NCBI GenBank assembly: GCA_959347315.1
Contig: OY365809.1
Span: 3,927,759 to 3,991,758 of the forward strand
From: Bimastos eiseni
Lineage: Eukaryota > Annelida > Clitellata > Crassiclitellata > Lumbricidae
DNA: 64,000 bases
Direction of reading: 5' to 3'
The translations under genes were made by a program, and so were the position numbers. Position 1 is the stretch's first letter, and every line of letters starts with the position of its first letter. Positions 41,601 to 51,639 of the stretch are shown piece by piece. A model generated the notes under the pieces. The model had not been told where the DNA came from. It was given only the letters and a program-made list of their open reading frames with translations, and searched no databases.

Positions 41601-44600
41601 AGACAGTCGTCTTCTACCACTAGCGTGCAGATCTCTTACTCACGGGAGCTGTCGACGGACGTTGGGCCGATCGCTTCTCAGCTCTCACATCCTGTTTCAC
41701 CCGGTCTTCTGATTAAGAGAATTCCAAAAGCAGCAAGGCCATCTTGTGCTGCTCTCCTGGCCGATATAATCCAAGCAATTGTAAGAGAACCAAATTGCGT
41801 TGCAAAATGGTTCGATTTGCTGGCCTTCGGTGGAACTGTACTAGTGAAGCCAAGAAGAGGTGGACGAAAGCACAACATGACCAAGATGATTTTGTCCCGC
41901 ATTACTGAATGGGGACTGCAGGGACCAGACCAGTCGACTAACGATGAATTGCCACTGACGTCAAGTCGTAAAGTCAAGTCCGCTAAATGCGACCACGCCA
42001 GGTATTTAGCCTCAACAGTTGCAAGCAAGCTGGAGGAAGGCAATTTCAAGGCAGCCATCCGTCTCATCTGCAGCGAGGATAAACCGGCACTGGACACACC
42101 TGAAACTCTGGCCGCGCTTAAGAAAAAGCACCTGCCTGCACCAGTGGACAGTAGAACCCCATGTGATCCAGACAGTTCCGATCGCTTCATCCCGCTTCAA
42201 ATTTCTACAGAAGATGTCGCTAGGGCAATCTCCTCTTTCCCTGCGGGTTCGGCTGGTGGTCCAGATGTTATTACTCCACAACACTTAAAGGATCTGATGG
42301 CCTATGGAGTAGATGACAACATCGGGCAACATCTATCTGACCTTGTCAATCTGCTCCTAAAGGGAGGTCTATCCGAAGAGGTGAATGAGGTCATCTATGG
42401 GGCAAACCTTTTAGCTCTGGGCAAGAAGGACGGAGGCATAAGACCGATCGCCGTGGGCTACACATGGCGTCGTCTGGCGGCAAAGTGCGCTAATTCGCAT
42501 GCGGTAACAAGGCTGTCTCAACTGCTCGCCCCCATTCAGCTTGGGATAGGCATTCCAGGAGGCGCTGAGGCAGCTGTCCATGCGACACGTCGCTGGATTT
42601 CCACAATGCCTGAGGACAGCGTCCTAGTGAAGCTCGACTTCGCCAATGCCTTTAACACTCTGCGCAGAGATTGTCTTCTAGAGGCAGTTGCTAGAGAGAT
42701 CCCAGAGCTCTACCACTTTGCTCACGCTGCCTATTCAAACCGTCCACTGTTGCGCTATGGTTCAAACACAATTCGATCCGAAGAAGGAACGCAGCAAGGC
42801 GATCCTTTGGGACCTCTGGAATTCTGTCTTGTGCTGCAACCGATTCTGATGAAGCTTCGTTCGGATCTGCGTATCGGATATCTGGATGACCTGACATTGG
42901 GAGGTAACAAGGAAACAGTGGCCGACGACGTTCAATTAATCGAGCAGGAATCAAAGAATCTGGGATTGCTATTGAACCGCAGCAAATGCGAAATCGCGTG
43001 TCACAACACCCAGATGCCGAACAATGACCCTGCGTTCCAAGAGTTCACGAGTATAGCCCTCGAGGACATGACCTTGTTGGGTGCACCTCTAATTTCAGGT
43101 CCAGCTGTGAACATGGTCGTTAATTCAAAGGCCAATGACCTCGAGAGGGCAATCGGAAGATTGTCCTTGCTTTATACACATGACGCTCTGGTTCTGCTGA
43201 GAAACAGTCTAAGTGTACCGAAGCTCTTGTACAGTCTGCGCACAGCCGTCTGCTCTGATTGCCCGGGCTTGGCTCGGTTTGATCAACTGCTGAGAGAAGG
43301 ACTGTCAACCATTTTAAATGTGGACCTTGACGATGACCGCTGGCTCCAGGCTTCTTTGCCGTTGAGAGATGGTGGTCTGGGAGTTCGTTGTGCATCTACG
43401 CTGGCACTTTCTGCCTTTCTGGCTTCTGCTGCTAGTACAAGCGAACTCCAGGCATGCATCCTACCAACAGAGTCTGCTGAGGAACCATATGAACTTGAGA
43501 GTTCAGCACTCAACGCTTGGAAGACCCTGACAGATGCAGAACCACCAACAGGAGCAGCAAGTTATCGCCAGAAAGAATGGGACCTCCGATTCACAGACAA
43601 GGCATGGAAAGGTCTGCTGGAGTCCAATTACAATCCATGCGACCGTGCTCGCCTGCTGGCCTCACGAGCACCTCATTCTGGAGACTGGATGCTAGCGCCC
43701 CCTGTGACTGCCCTAGGCCTGCGCCTCTCAAACGAGGATGTACGACTGGCAGCCGGGTTGAGGCTAGGAACGACGCTCTGCGAGCCACATTTGTGTCACC
43801 AATGTCAAGAGAGCGTCAACGCAAAAGGGCTCCATGGACTAATTTGTAGAAGAGGCAGCGGAAAACATCAACGACACAGCATGTTGAACGATGTCATCTG
43901 GAGAGCTCTTGCCAGGGCGAAGATTCCAGCGCAAAAGAAACCTCTCGGCTTGCTAAGAGAAGATGGAAAGCGACCGGACGGCGTCACGCTCATTCCTTGG
44001 ACACGTGGTCGATGTCTGGCATGGGATGTGACAGTGCCCGACACCTACGCCAAGTCACATCTTGTCGACACATCTATCAGAGCTGGCGAAGCAGCCGAAC
44101 GCGCAGCTAAGACGAAGAGGGGCAAGTATTCCACCATAACCAACACCCACGACTTCGTAGCCCTCTCCTTGGAATCCGGCGGCGCTTGGAGCAGTGAAGG
44201 ACTGGAGTTCATCTCAGAGTTGGGTAGTCGAACGAGTGCTGCAACCCACGATCCAATGGAGACGTCATTTCTGTTCCAACGTATCTCGGTTGTTCTTCAG
44301 CGTGGGAACGCCGCCTGCCTCTTCGGGACATTGCCAACACTCCATTAGCTCATCATGGGCGATAACAGCATAATGTGAAACATATATGTATAATAATAAT
44401 AACAATAATAATAATAATAATGAGCTTGCTGCAGGACTCTGCCACGGTCTTGCGCTATCTATGTCAACCAACCACATTCGTGCCAGTCCTGGAAGATCTG
44501 CTACCGGGCCGTGTTGATTTATTGGGTTGGTTTGCAAAGGATTGATGAGATGGACAGCCCGACACGCCGCTGTTCATGAAATAATTCGAAGAGCTCTCTC

Positions 44601-46510
44601 GAAAGCGGACATACGCAGCTCTAGAGAACCATCGGGACCTGATCCGCGCCGATGGCAAGAGACGAGCTGGTGCTACAGTAATCTCATGGGCGAGGGGTAG
44701 GCTAAATACCTGGTATAATAATACATATGCACATCTTCCCCTTATGTCCATCTGACGGCAACGACAATAAGTGGAGCAGAGGGCAAGTGCACCTAGTACA
44801 TACTCTTCCCCACCACGCATGAATTCAAACCGTTGGCCATCGAGTCACCGGGTTCCATAACCGCACTAACTGGAGTTTCTGCAAGAGTTGGACCTCCGTG
44901 TGACACATGCAACGGAAGATCCCCGCCAGACAAATATAGTTCATGATAATTAATCAAGTTGTTTATTAAATTAGTTCAAGTCAACAACAGTTTAAACATT
45001 TTCCTAATCAAACATTTACGTTGGTTGTGTCAAAAGTGTAAACTATTCTCATGAAACATTCACCGAATTTTGTTCCGAATATGCAACAATCTCAGTAGTG
45101 TATTATTTAGTATTTGCAATGACTTGATCTTGACAATCAAAGTTAAAACTAACATTATGTAAAACAAACCACTTTAGTCTGACTGAATTACAATGAGACT
45201 TGAGTTGTTATGAGAAATCAGTTTTCAACCGAAAAAATATCACTCGTTATTTTGTGACCCTCACCTCCATAGAAGCATTCATCAACTGTCTTCGTCCAGC
45301 CAACATCATCATGAGTATGAGGCACCATGTGAACATTCAGCATATCAGGCTTCCCGACGTTGCAAGCCTAAAGCAACGCAATATTCAACTAAACATTGAT
45401 CCAAATTATGGAACTATAATCGTATGATGGAGCCTTCCTCGATTGTAACTGTTGTTGTAGGTCTATTCCAAACTTCGATAAAGTAAATAAAATATTTTCG
45501 TTTGTTTTTGTGATAATAAAAATTCATGCCTACAGTGAACATTTGAATAGTTATGCGCCGTTAATAGGGGACCTACACTTGGAGCGCTGCTGAAAATCGT
45601 GGTCGTCCGCACAGGGAACAAAAGCAAACATTTTTGCCTCTGAATCTTGCGCTTATTTTGCAAAAAAAATCTTTTAATTATGATGATTTGAACAACACAA
45701 TTCTCAGTGGCTGCTGGCATACGCACTAAGCCACCGAGAGTGATTCGATCATTTGCATTCAGCACCCTCGATAGTCACGTTGAAAAATATAACACTTCGC
45801 ATAATCCTGCGAGCCCATGCACAAATTTAATAGCTGTCATTTATGAAGCGCCATCACCTAATGACACTTGCGATGAACAGTTGCTAGTGAAGGACTTCTT
45901 CAAGGTCCTCACACAGTGAGGATCTCGAAGTCGTACTCTCCCCGTTACAAAGTGAGCGTTATAAGCAATCAGCAATCGTCTCATATTTTAACGATGATAA
46001 CGCCCCATACGTAGGCCTACCTCATATCCGCATCTTTTGAGCTTTTCTGCATCGTCTAATCTCACGCTCTGTTCACTGTCGATGTTATGAAGTAAATATT
46101 TTATTTTCTCGAATTCGTCAGCTGCTTTGAACGTTTTCTGCGCCAGCAATTCATCTTCTTCTTTGAGGTTGTGTTGTTCCTCTTTGCCTTCATTGCCCAC
46201 CTGCGTGTGGATTCGATATGAATAGCTGAAAATAAACACATTCTCTTAAAAAATTATATAACTGTCATATAAATATTACGTTTTTATGTCATTCTCGTGT
46301 AGGGCCTACCCATCGTGCGTATGCGGACGGTGATTAAGAATATGCTTACTTTCCTACTAAATAATATAAATATAAATAAAAAACGACGCGGTCACCGATA
46401 ACGTACCCCAGACATCGGCCCCCGTCATGCACCATAACCAGAATCCTAACCATAGCCATAGCCATGACCATAACAACAGCCATCATGCATAGGAACAGGA
46501 AAGGCCTCAT
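20610..46510 (-). CDS. MAN2B1: Lysosomal alpha-mannosidase, copy B (tandem paralogue)
   Basis: Second GH38 lysosomal-type mannosidase, upstream of copy A in the same orientation. Exons in transcript order: 46403-46510, 46021-46200, 45265-45367, 38473-38631, 37903-38096, 36159-36264, 35699-35790, 34914-34985, 34261-34377, 33720-33923, 33106-33178, 32440-32479, 31817-31886, 31367-31489, 28765-28881, 27627-27756, 26978-27042, 26158-26373, 25135-25253, 24556-24657, 24175-24262, 23606-23692, 22797-22887, 21584-21741, 21052-21201, 20610-20730. Motifs seen: [95 protein letters not shown]. Start MRPFLFLC gives a hydrophobic, Met-rich signal peptide; exon 2 adds 60 charged residues. The donor of exon 1 (GTTATC) is weak. 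No counterpart of copy A exon 3 was found, so B is shorter after CFYG. The last exon (human-type NPMEIRTF region) was not found. The intron after exon 3 hosts the large retrotransposon; the intron after exon 14 hosts a nested DNA transposon. Confidence 0.9.
22118..22232 (+). repeat. Interspersed repeat family, copy 1
   Basis: Contains GTTTAACGACACTGTGTGAA, CCTCCTTTATCCAGCCTTGG and GACTGGCACTGGCCGAGTA. The same string recurs at 47271-47340 (minus), 52390-52460, 58796-58915 and 60687-60780. Nothing else about the parent element could be recognised. Confidence 0.7.
22255..22555. repeat. Imperfect trinucleotide tract
   Basis: Mixed TAG/GTG/TAA triplets (GTAGTAGTAGTGGTAGGTGG, ATAATAATAATAATGATGAT). 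Low complexity on both strands; not coding. Confidence 0.85.
24737..25052. mobile_element. Small non-autonomous hAT element
   Basis: 316 bp with ends CAGTGGCTCCCAACC and GTTGGAAATCGCTG (imperfect inverted repeat), flanked by GCCTAGAT and GCCTATAT, an 8-bp target duplication with one mismatch. AT-rich core without an ORF. It lies in a mannosidase B intron. Confidence 0.85.
28139..28567 (-). mobile_element. tRNA-derived SINE with TGAA tail
   Basis: On the minus strand the head GGTGGCGTAGAGGGACG resembles a Pol III A box and CGCAGGTTCGAACCC (near 28502-28516) is a B box, spaced as in a tRNA. Then follow TGATCTTGGACAAGTTGCTC (the CORE/Deu/L2-like phrase), CGGGAAACCATCTCACGCAC, and a 3' end AGGGGCGTTGTATGAATCC with an (AATG)n tail at 28139-28170. 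It is inserted in a mannosidase B intron. The central-domain class is a tentative call. Confidence 0.75.
29174..31213. mobile_element. TIR element with ends made of GTCAATTGATCCCC repeats, copy 1
   Basis: The left end starts GGTTCTACGTC and carries several GTCAATTGATCCCC units; the right end carries the inverted units GGGGATCAATTGAC and closes with CGATACC. Outer ends form an imperfect inverted repeat (GGTTCTACGTC against GGTATCGCGTC). Inner sequences (CTCCGAACAATGG-like at about 29430-29460, CTACAAGTCTGTGAC near 31100) match copy 2 at 38720-39371 in reverse orientation. A roughly 150-bp stretch containing CCAAATCTGTAAAATCAATC is duplicated, and a hAT element sits in the second part. No transposase ORF, so non-autonomous. 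No clear target duplication. Confidence 0.8.
29718..31042. mobile_element. Non-autonomous hAT transposon nested in the above element
   Basis: Ends CAGTGGCGTAGCGAGG and CCTCGCTACGCCACTG are perfect inverted repeats. They are flanked by TTTTGTTA (29710-29717) and CTTTGTTA (31043-31050), an 8-bp duplication with one mismatch, diagnostic for hAT elements. The 1325-bp body has no transposase. A segment of roughly 260 bp is tandemly duplicated inside (about 29745-30045 and 30060-30345), recognisable by AGGACCATCGAATGGCA and GGCAATGCCGCCCCTGTCTA in both copies. Confidence 0.9.
32755..32832. repeat. (GACA)n microsatellite
   Basis: CAGACAGAGACAGACAGACA and similar, mannosidase B intron. A related GGCA/GACA tract is at 46780-46820. 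Confidence 0.8.
35262..35336. repeat. GAA/GAG-rich tract
   Basis: AGAAGAAGAAGAAAAGGCAG continuing as GAGGAGGAGAAGAAGG. It lies in a mannosidase B intron. Confidence 0.8.
38720..39371. mobile_element. TIR element with ends made of GTCAATTGATCCCC repeats, copy 2
   Basis: A 652-bp element beginning GGTATCGCGTCAATTGATCC and ending GACGTAGAACC. About six GTCAATTGATCCCC-type units at the left and about seven GGGGATCAATTGAC units at the right make long, tandem-repeat inverted ends. The core contains CGGTCGGAGATTCTGTTATA and AATAAATGGAGAAGG, shared in inverse orientation with the copy at 29174. No coding potential. It lies in the intron after exon 4 of mannosidase copy B, next to the 23-bp satellite. 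Confidence 0.8.
39385..40035. repeat. 23-bp satellite, about 28 copies
   Basis: Tandem units of GAATTTCTCTGCCTAGAAGC plus TCA, with variants CTTAG and TACAAGGATCA recurring at intervals. No unique spacers separate the units. A last decayed unit is at 40237-40265. Sits in a mannosidase B intron, directly beside the 38720-39371 element. Confidence 0.95.
40110..40235 (+). pseudogene. Short LINE ORF2 C-terminal fragment
   Basis: Translation [20 protein letters not shown] then [19 protein letters not shown] matches the TNEEVL...LLxTIxxRQxxxxGHxLRxDxLL motif near the end of many LINE reverse transcriptases. Only about 40 residues are preserved, between the 23-bp satellite and the TAA tract. Confidence 0.7.
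40936..41112. repeat. TAA-rich microsatellite upstream of the retrotransposon
   Basis: Imperfect (TAA)n and (TAG)n with (AAC) interruptions, ending AATAATAATAATATAGGCAG. It directly precedes the presumed 5' end of the element that carries the ORF at 41397-44348. Confidence 0.85.
41397..44348 (+). CDS. Non-LTR retrotransposon protein: zinc finger, reverse transcriptase, RLE-like endonuclease
   Basis: Uninterrupted 983-codon ORF antisense inside an intron of mannosidase copy B. In order: an N-terminal Cys/His cluster (CGVCWLSF then HRH, about residues 25-45); reverse transcriptase with fingers motif [13 protein letters not shown], motif [11 protein letters not shown] (Asp414), motif [11 protein letters not shown] (from about residue 465) and motif C YLDDL (Asp497-Asp498); a thumb and connection region; then a second Cys/His cluster ([14 protein letters not shown]) and a C-terminal PD-(D/E)XK-like site, KRPDG (859-863) followed by [10 protein letters not shown] (Asp877). 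A C-terminal restriction-like endonuclease after the RT is typical of the R2/R4/CRE/NeSL group, but YLDD instead of FADD and the [15 protein letters not shown] segment fit an abundant, poorly classified invertebrate family. Codon use is more GC-rich than the surroundings. No stops or frameshifts, so it may be recent or active. TAA repeats flank it on both sides. Confidence 0.9.
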   Translation: MAAHLKTNRFETQMSQKPCKGQGVCGVCWLSFKTHASDGTMHRHGPRTAPCPGSDQPPADGPLKHNTTRQSSSTTSVQISYSRELSTDVGPIASQLSHPVSPGLLIKRIPKAARPSCAALLADIIQAIVREPNCVAKWFDLLAFGGTVLVKPRRGGRKHNMTKMILSRITEWGLQGPDQSTNDELPLTSSRKVKSAKCDHARYLASTVASKLEEGNFKAAIRLICSEDKPALDTPETLAALKKKHLPAPVDSRTPCDPDSSDRFIPLQISTEDVARAISSFPAGSAGGPDVITPQHLKDLMAYGVDDNIGQHLSDLVNLLLKGGLSEEVNEVIYGANLLALGKKDGGIRPIAVGYTWRRLAAKCANSHAVTRLSQLLAPIQLGIGIPGGAEAAVHATRRWISTMPEDSVLVKLDFANAFNTLRRDCLLEAVAREIPELYHFAHAAYSNRPLLRYGSNTIRSEEGTQQGDPLGPLEFCLVLQPILMKLRSDLRIGYLDDLTLGGNKETVADDVQLIEQESKNLGLLLNRSKCEIACHNTQMPNNDPAFQEFTSIALEDMTLLGAPLISGPAVNMVVNSKANDLERAIGRLSLLYTHDALVLLRNSLSVPKLLYSLRTAVCSDCPGLARFDQLLREGLSTILNVDLDDDRWLQASLPLRDGGLGVRCASTLALSAFLASAASTSELQACILPTESAEEPYELESSALNAWKTLTDAEPPTGAASYRQKEWDLRFTDKAWKGLLESNYNPCDRARLLASRAPHSGDWMLAPPVTALGLRLSNEDVRLAAGLRLGTTLCEPHLCHQCQESVNAKGLHGLICRRGSGKHQRHSMLNDVIWRALARAKIPAQKKPLGLLREDGKRPDGVTLIPWTRGRCLAWDVTVPDTYAKSHLVDTSIRAGEAAERAAKTKRGKYSTITNTHDFVALSLESGGAWSSEGLEFISELGSRTSAATHDPMETSFLFQRISVVLQRGNAACLFGTLPTLH
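44390..44421. repeat. TAA run downstream of the retrotransposon
   Basis: GTATAATAATAATAACAATA continuing as (ATA)n to 44421, 40 bp after the ORF stop. It may be the element's own tail or the downstream half of the target tract. Confidence 0.8.
44440..44905 (+). pseudogene. Decayed C-terminal endonuclease of a related retrotransposon
   Basis: Directly downstream of the intact retrotransposon, after a short TAA run. Translation in shifting frames gives [20 protein letters not shown], then [18 protein letters not shown], then [14 protein letters not shown], which line up with [38 protein letters not shown] and [13 protein letters not shown] of the intact copy. At least two frameshifts and several stops are present, and the catalytic Pro-Asp of KRPDG is replaced by Arg-Ala. 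It belongs to a related but distinct element, so it looks like an older insertion at the same place, not a duplication of the intact copy. Confidence 0.75.
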
Positions 46511-47270
46511 ATCTATGTCGCTCATAGAACAGAATGAATCAACCTGGTGCATGTCCGGACCGAGTTAAAACTGAATCCTTTAGTTAATACGTCAGTGCAA
46601 ATCAAGTGATTGAGGCCAGCAACGCTTCAGAAGAGAAGAGAGGACGTTAACTAGAATCACTCTTTGCCACCCACGACCACTTCAGACAAAGCCTTTCACA
46701 AGATTTATTCGTTGGTGTTTATTTATTAAGCAGAATTACTGTCGAGGTGTTCACGAGGCAGTTAGAGAGGCAGCCAGACCAACAGATAGGCAGGCAGGCA
46801 GCCAGACAGACAGATAGAAAATTAATCAATTGGACCTTTATTTATTCACCTTCTTATATTTGGTTAATAATCGTAACACCTCAAAAAGTCTAAATGTGTC
46901 CAAGAGATGGCGGATCTGCGCATGGTTCCATGCAGCGGGTCCTTGACAGAGAGGGAACAGAAACGTCAAACGTGTCCACAAGAAGAGTTTGCTATGACCT
47001 GGAAAATGAGACAATTAACGGGAAAACTGACTGAGGAAGAAATACCTGCTGCTCAAGAATGCAGAGTTCTTCCCATGTAGGCCCAATATCGTATCTTCAT
47101 ACTCATATAGCGCCTGTCTATGTAATACATACGATGTTCGTACACGAATGTGCGTAGTTGACATCTGCTTCCCTTTTAATAGTTGCATCAATGCACGCTG
47201 ATGAGAAACCTCGAGGAGGTGCATGGGCTCTACATAAATGTTCATTTACTGCAAATGCAGATCTGAACTT

Positions 47271-47340
47271 CGTCACTGTTTGGACTCTGACAGTGCCAAT
47301 CCCAAGCCTGGAGAAAGCAGGAGGGCGACACCAAATCATC
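47271..47340 (-). repeat. Interspersed repeat family, copy 2
   Basis: GACAGTGCCAATCCCAAGCC then TGGAGAAAGCAGGAGGGCGA is the reverse complement of the family phrase TCGCCCTCCTCCTTTATCCA plus GGCTTGGGACTGGCACTG. Confidence 0.6.
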
Positions 47341-47424
47341 TTCGATATGAGACGGTATAATTAAAAAACCAACACACAAAAATGTAGACCTACAATCGGT
47401 TTACAAGCAGCATTCTCACCTCCA

Positions 47425-49133
47425 ATATGAATATTAATATAATATAAATATATTATAAATATAAATATACTATGAATATATTATAAATATAATATAAATA
47501 TAATAAAATTAAAAATGTAATATGAATATATTATAAATATAATACAAATATAATATAAAAATAATATAAATATAATATAAATAAAATATAAATATAATAT
47601 AAATATAATATAGATATATTATAAATATAATAAAATTATAAATATAATATGAATATATTATAAATATAATACAAATATAATATAAATATAATATAAATAT
47701 AATATAAATATAATATGAATATAATATCAATATAATATCAATATAATATCAATATAATATCAATATAATATGAATATATTATAAATATATTTTAAATATA
47801 AATATAATATGAATATATTATAATATAAATATAATAAAATTATAAATATAATATGAATATATTATAAATATAATACAAATATAATATAAATATAATATAA
47901 ATATAATATAAATATAATATAAATATAATATAAATATATTATAAATATATTATAAATATAATATAATATAAATATGTTTTAAATATAATATAAATATAAT
48001 TTAAATAAAAACATAATATGAACATATTATAAATATAATATAAATATAATATAAATATAATATAAATATAATATAATTATAAATATAATATGAATATATT
48101 ATAAATATAATACAAATATAATATAAATATAATACAAATATAATATAAATATAATATAAATATAATATAAATATATTATAAATATAATATAAATACAATA
48201 TAAATAAAAACATAATAGGAACATATTATAAATATAATATAAATATAATATAAATAAAATATTAATATAATAAAATTAAAAATTTAATATGAATATATTA
48301 TAAATATAATACAAATATAATATAAAAATAATATAAATATAATATAAATATAATATAAATATAATATGAATATAATTATAATATGAATATATTTTAAATA
48401 TAATATAAATATAATATAAATATGTTTAAAATATAATATAAATATAATATAAATATAATATAAATATAATATGAATATATTATAAATATATTATAAATAT
48501 AATTATAATATGAATATATTTTAAATATAATATAAATATAATATAAATATGTTATAAATATAATATAAATATAATATAAATATAATATAAATAAAAACAT
48601 AATATGAACATGTTATAAATATAATATAAATATAATATAATATAAATATAATAAAATTATAAATATAATATGAATATATTATAAATATAATACAAATATA
48701 ATATAAATATAATATAAATATAATATAAATATATTATAAATATATTATAAATATAATATAATATAAATATGTTTTAAATATAATATAAATATAATTTAAA
48801 TAAAAACATAATATGAACATATTATAAATATAATATAAATATAATATAAATATATTATAAATATAATATAATTATAAATATAATATGAATATATTATAAA
48901 TATAATACAAATATAATATAAATATAATATAAATATAATATAAATATAATATAAATATAATATGAATATAATATGAATATAATATAAATATACTATAAAT
49001 ATAATATAAATATAAATATAATATGAATATATCATAAATATAATGTAAATATAATATAAATATAATATAAATATAATATAAATATAATATAAATATAATA
49101 TAATATAAATATAATATAAATATAAATATAATA
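47425..49133. repeat. AT minisatellite, about 1.7 kb
   Basis: Almost only A and T, built of AATATAATATAAATATAATA-type units with occasional TATGAATATATTATAAATAT variants and longer blocks repeated within the array (the AAATAAAAACATAATATGAA block occurs near 48000, 48190, 48590 and 48800). The periodic open frames across it are artefacts of composition. Confidence 0.95.
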
Positions 49134-51069
49134 TAAAGGCGCTTTGACGTACGTGTATATAATTGTCTTCGTTTATTCTGCAGCTGACGAACCGTAGCAG
49201 CTTACAACAAATCAGAAATAAAGAAGGATACTGTGAACTAAATGAGAGTTAATGTCTATATATTACTCTGGATTCAAATAATCTGTCATCTTCAATTGGC
49301 AGACCAAATGTATGTGATCTGGGGCATAGGTTATTGACACAGGCGACAAGAAGAGGGAAAAGCGGCCTCAGAACGTGAGAGTCAAAGTCGACGATGGACA
49401 GTAGGAGGCAGGGCCGTCAGCACCATAAACCCAAAGGTAACCAAATCCGGTGGAATGAATTGCATCCTCCTCAACCTCTCCATGTACATCTATGCATGCT
49501 TAACCGATCGAGCTAACTATTCATTCAAGCTGGTTACTTTCCATTACATTCCTCGTCCACCATATAATTATTATAGGCTGCCTCTCTATATAATAACAGA
49601 CTAATCCTCTGGATACCGACCTGATGAAGGCTTGCTTTTGGCGAGCCTTCGGTTAATACCTTGCATATTATCGATAAATCCCGAAATGATAGAAGTAATT
49701 AATAACAATTGCATTTAGTGAACATTGCATATCACTAGTTCACTCCTAGATATGTGGAGGAGGAACGTTAGCCCTTGTCATTACAGTGAAATATAAAAAG
49801 ATGATATAATGCAGAAATACTAAAAGTAAGGAAACATACTAAACCAGTGGAAATGAATTAAACCTGCATTTAAATAGAAATAGGGTTCCGTTGCGCATTT
49901 GGGACCGCTTGTTGAGCTGCCTAATTGCAACAGAGGTGGTCAGTATGGTTGAGATATGGATGATAAAAAAATATTGTTTCACTTAGACCAGCGAAAGCCA
50001 TAAGTATCAGCTGAATGGTTTTTCCCGTCATTGACTCTTAGTTCTGCCATGTCACCCCAACCACTGGAAAATGTCTGTTTGGTTTGTAGGGGAAAATATT
50101 TCAAGCATACACAATATATCGAGGTTGAACGAAAGCCCGATCAAGTGACACGTCCAGAGCGATAACAATTCCCCGACCAATGACCAATTTTCATTCGAGT
50201 GTTTGGAGGAAATGACTCACGTTTAAATGAAACCCAAATCACTCGATTGCATTTCAACCACACAGCTCTCTGTATAAAAATATTCATATATATATATATC
50301 TACATATATATATATATACAATGCCTCGTTTTCCTCAATATTAAACCACTTGTATAAATATTGCACTGCCATTGGCCTTAATAGAGGTCAAGAATGTTCT
50401 CATTAGAACAACGGTGAAGAATTTACAGATGAATCCAGTTTGCGTTGTCCAACAACTTAAGGTCACTCGACAAAGTCGATGCTTAGACCATAGCGCACAA
50501 CGAACGCTAATATAATTATTGCCAAACCTAAATCGCAATAAATCAGAGCTAAGCAAAGGACACTTGTGAATCAATGGATTCAACGAAAGGTCAAACAACT
50601 CAGCACCCACAAAGTATTAAACCGCTTAATATGTCCTGTAAGCATCAATCTTAAAAACGGTCACCCACCGTATCGCACTCATCCAAAGGATAGTTAGCCA
50701 GGGTTTGTAGGCACTCATCTACATGTAGTAGGAGAGTGCAACCGTTGGATGGGTGGATTTGCTCCAGTCAGTGTCTGATCCCTCATTTATGTTCACAACC
50801 CAGCCAGAGGTGCAAATCCATCTGCTACAGGAAATGCCGTTCTTCGTCATCATTTAAAAAGCTACACCATAACCAAATGTTTTTATTGATCCCAAAGTCA
50901 TCGCCTAACTAATCAAATCAAATCGAATTAAGTAACCAAGAACGAAGAAGCAACACAACATGACATTTTAGCTTAACAGATACAGCTTTGAAATGGGATA
51001 ATTGTGTTAAAAGCAGAACCCTATGGGACCCGAAGGATCCTGCTAACCGGGTCAACCATTACCACAATA
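49134..51069. other. No gene seen
   Basis: Unique-looking AT-rich sequence with a short TA microsatellite at 50285-50325. No exon, RNA or transposon end was recognised. Confidence 0.5.
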
Positions 51070-51333
51070 TACACAGTGTCCGGAAATAGAGGGATCCCTA
51101 ATGATCATGAACAAAATAGTAAATTATCGGCCGATTTAATTCCTCCCATGCTTCGACTTTGTTATTTAAAGACGTCACTATGACGTACCTCCTTAACCAG
51201 GACATTCATAAATTACAAATTTGTGGACGAATATGTCAGGATTAAAATGGTTATGGAATTTTAAAAATCTACGAATGTTTACTATTTATTTTCATATTAT
51301 CATTAGGGGGCCCCTTTTTCCGGACACAGCGTA
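51070..51333. mobile_element. MITE with about 38-bp inverted repeats, mariner-like ends
   Basis: Left end TACACAGTGTCCGGAAATAG and right end CCTTTTTCCGGACACAGCGTA form an imperfect inverted repeat that continues through CCCTAATGATNAT. 264 bp without an ORF. The TACA(N)TGTCCGGAAA style of end resembles Tc1/mariner-related MITEs; a TA duplication is not clean. Confidence 0.65.
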
Positions 51334-51639
51334 CATCGTAATAGCAGGCTCAACATTTCTACAGCGCCCAAAATAGCTAAGTCGCGGGAACCAGCTTATT
51401 GACAGGCGCCTAATCAAAACAAAACCGATAAGCAACATAGAAGCAGCAGGTCAGGCAAAGAAAAACAAGTTTCGTTGTCTTAACTAGTTACCTAATCCTC
51501 TATTAACAGATTAGTTATATTGTTTCTTAACATGATGATACATGTATATTGTGTGATTGCAGATTTTTAACGGGTGTCTAATTCCATGCATTGTGTCCCG
51601 TATATTTAATCATTTTATATAAAGACTTGCATATAGCAA

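Noticed and set aside
41678..43849. Minus- and alternate-frame ORFs of 65-170 codons inside the retrotransposon
   Set aside because: They are shadows of the 983-codon frame, which has the motifs.
47509..49035. Several Tyr/Ile-rich open frames
   Set aside because: They follow from the AT minisatellite and have no start context or homology.
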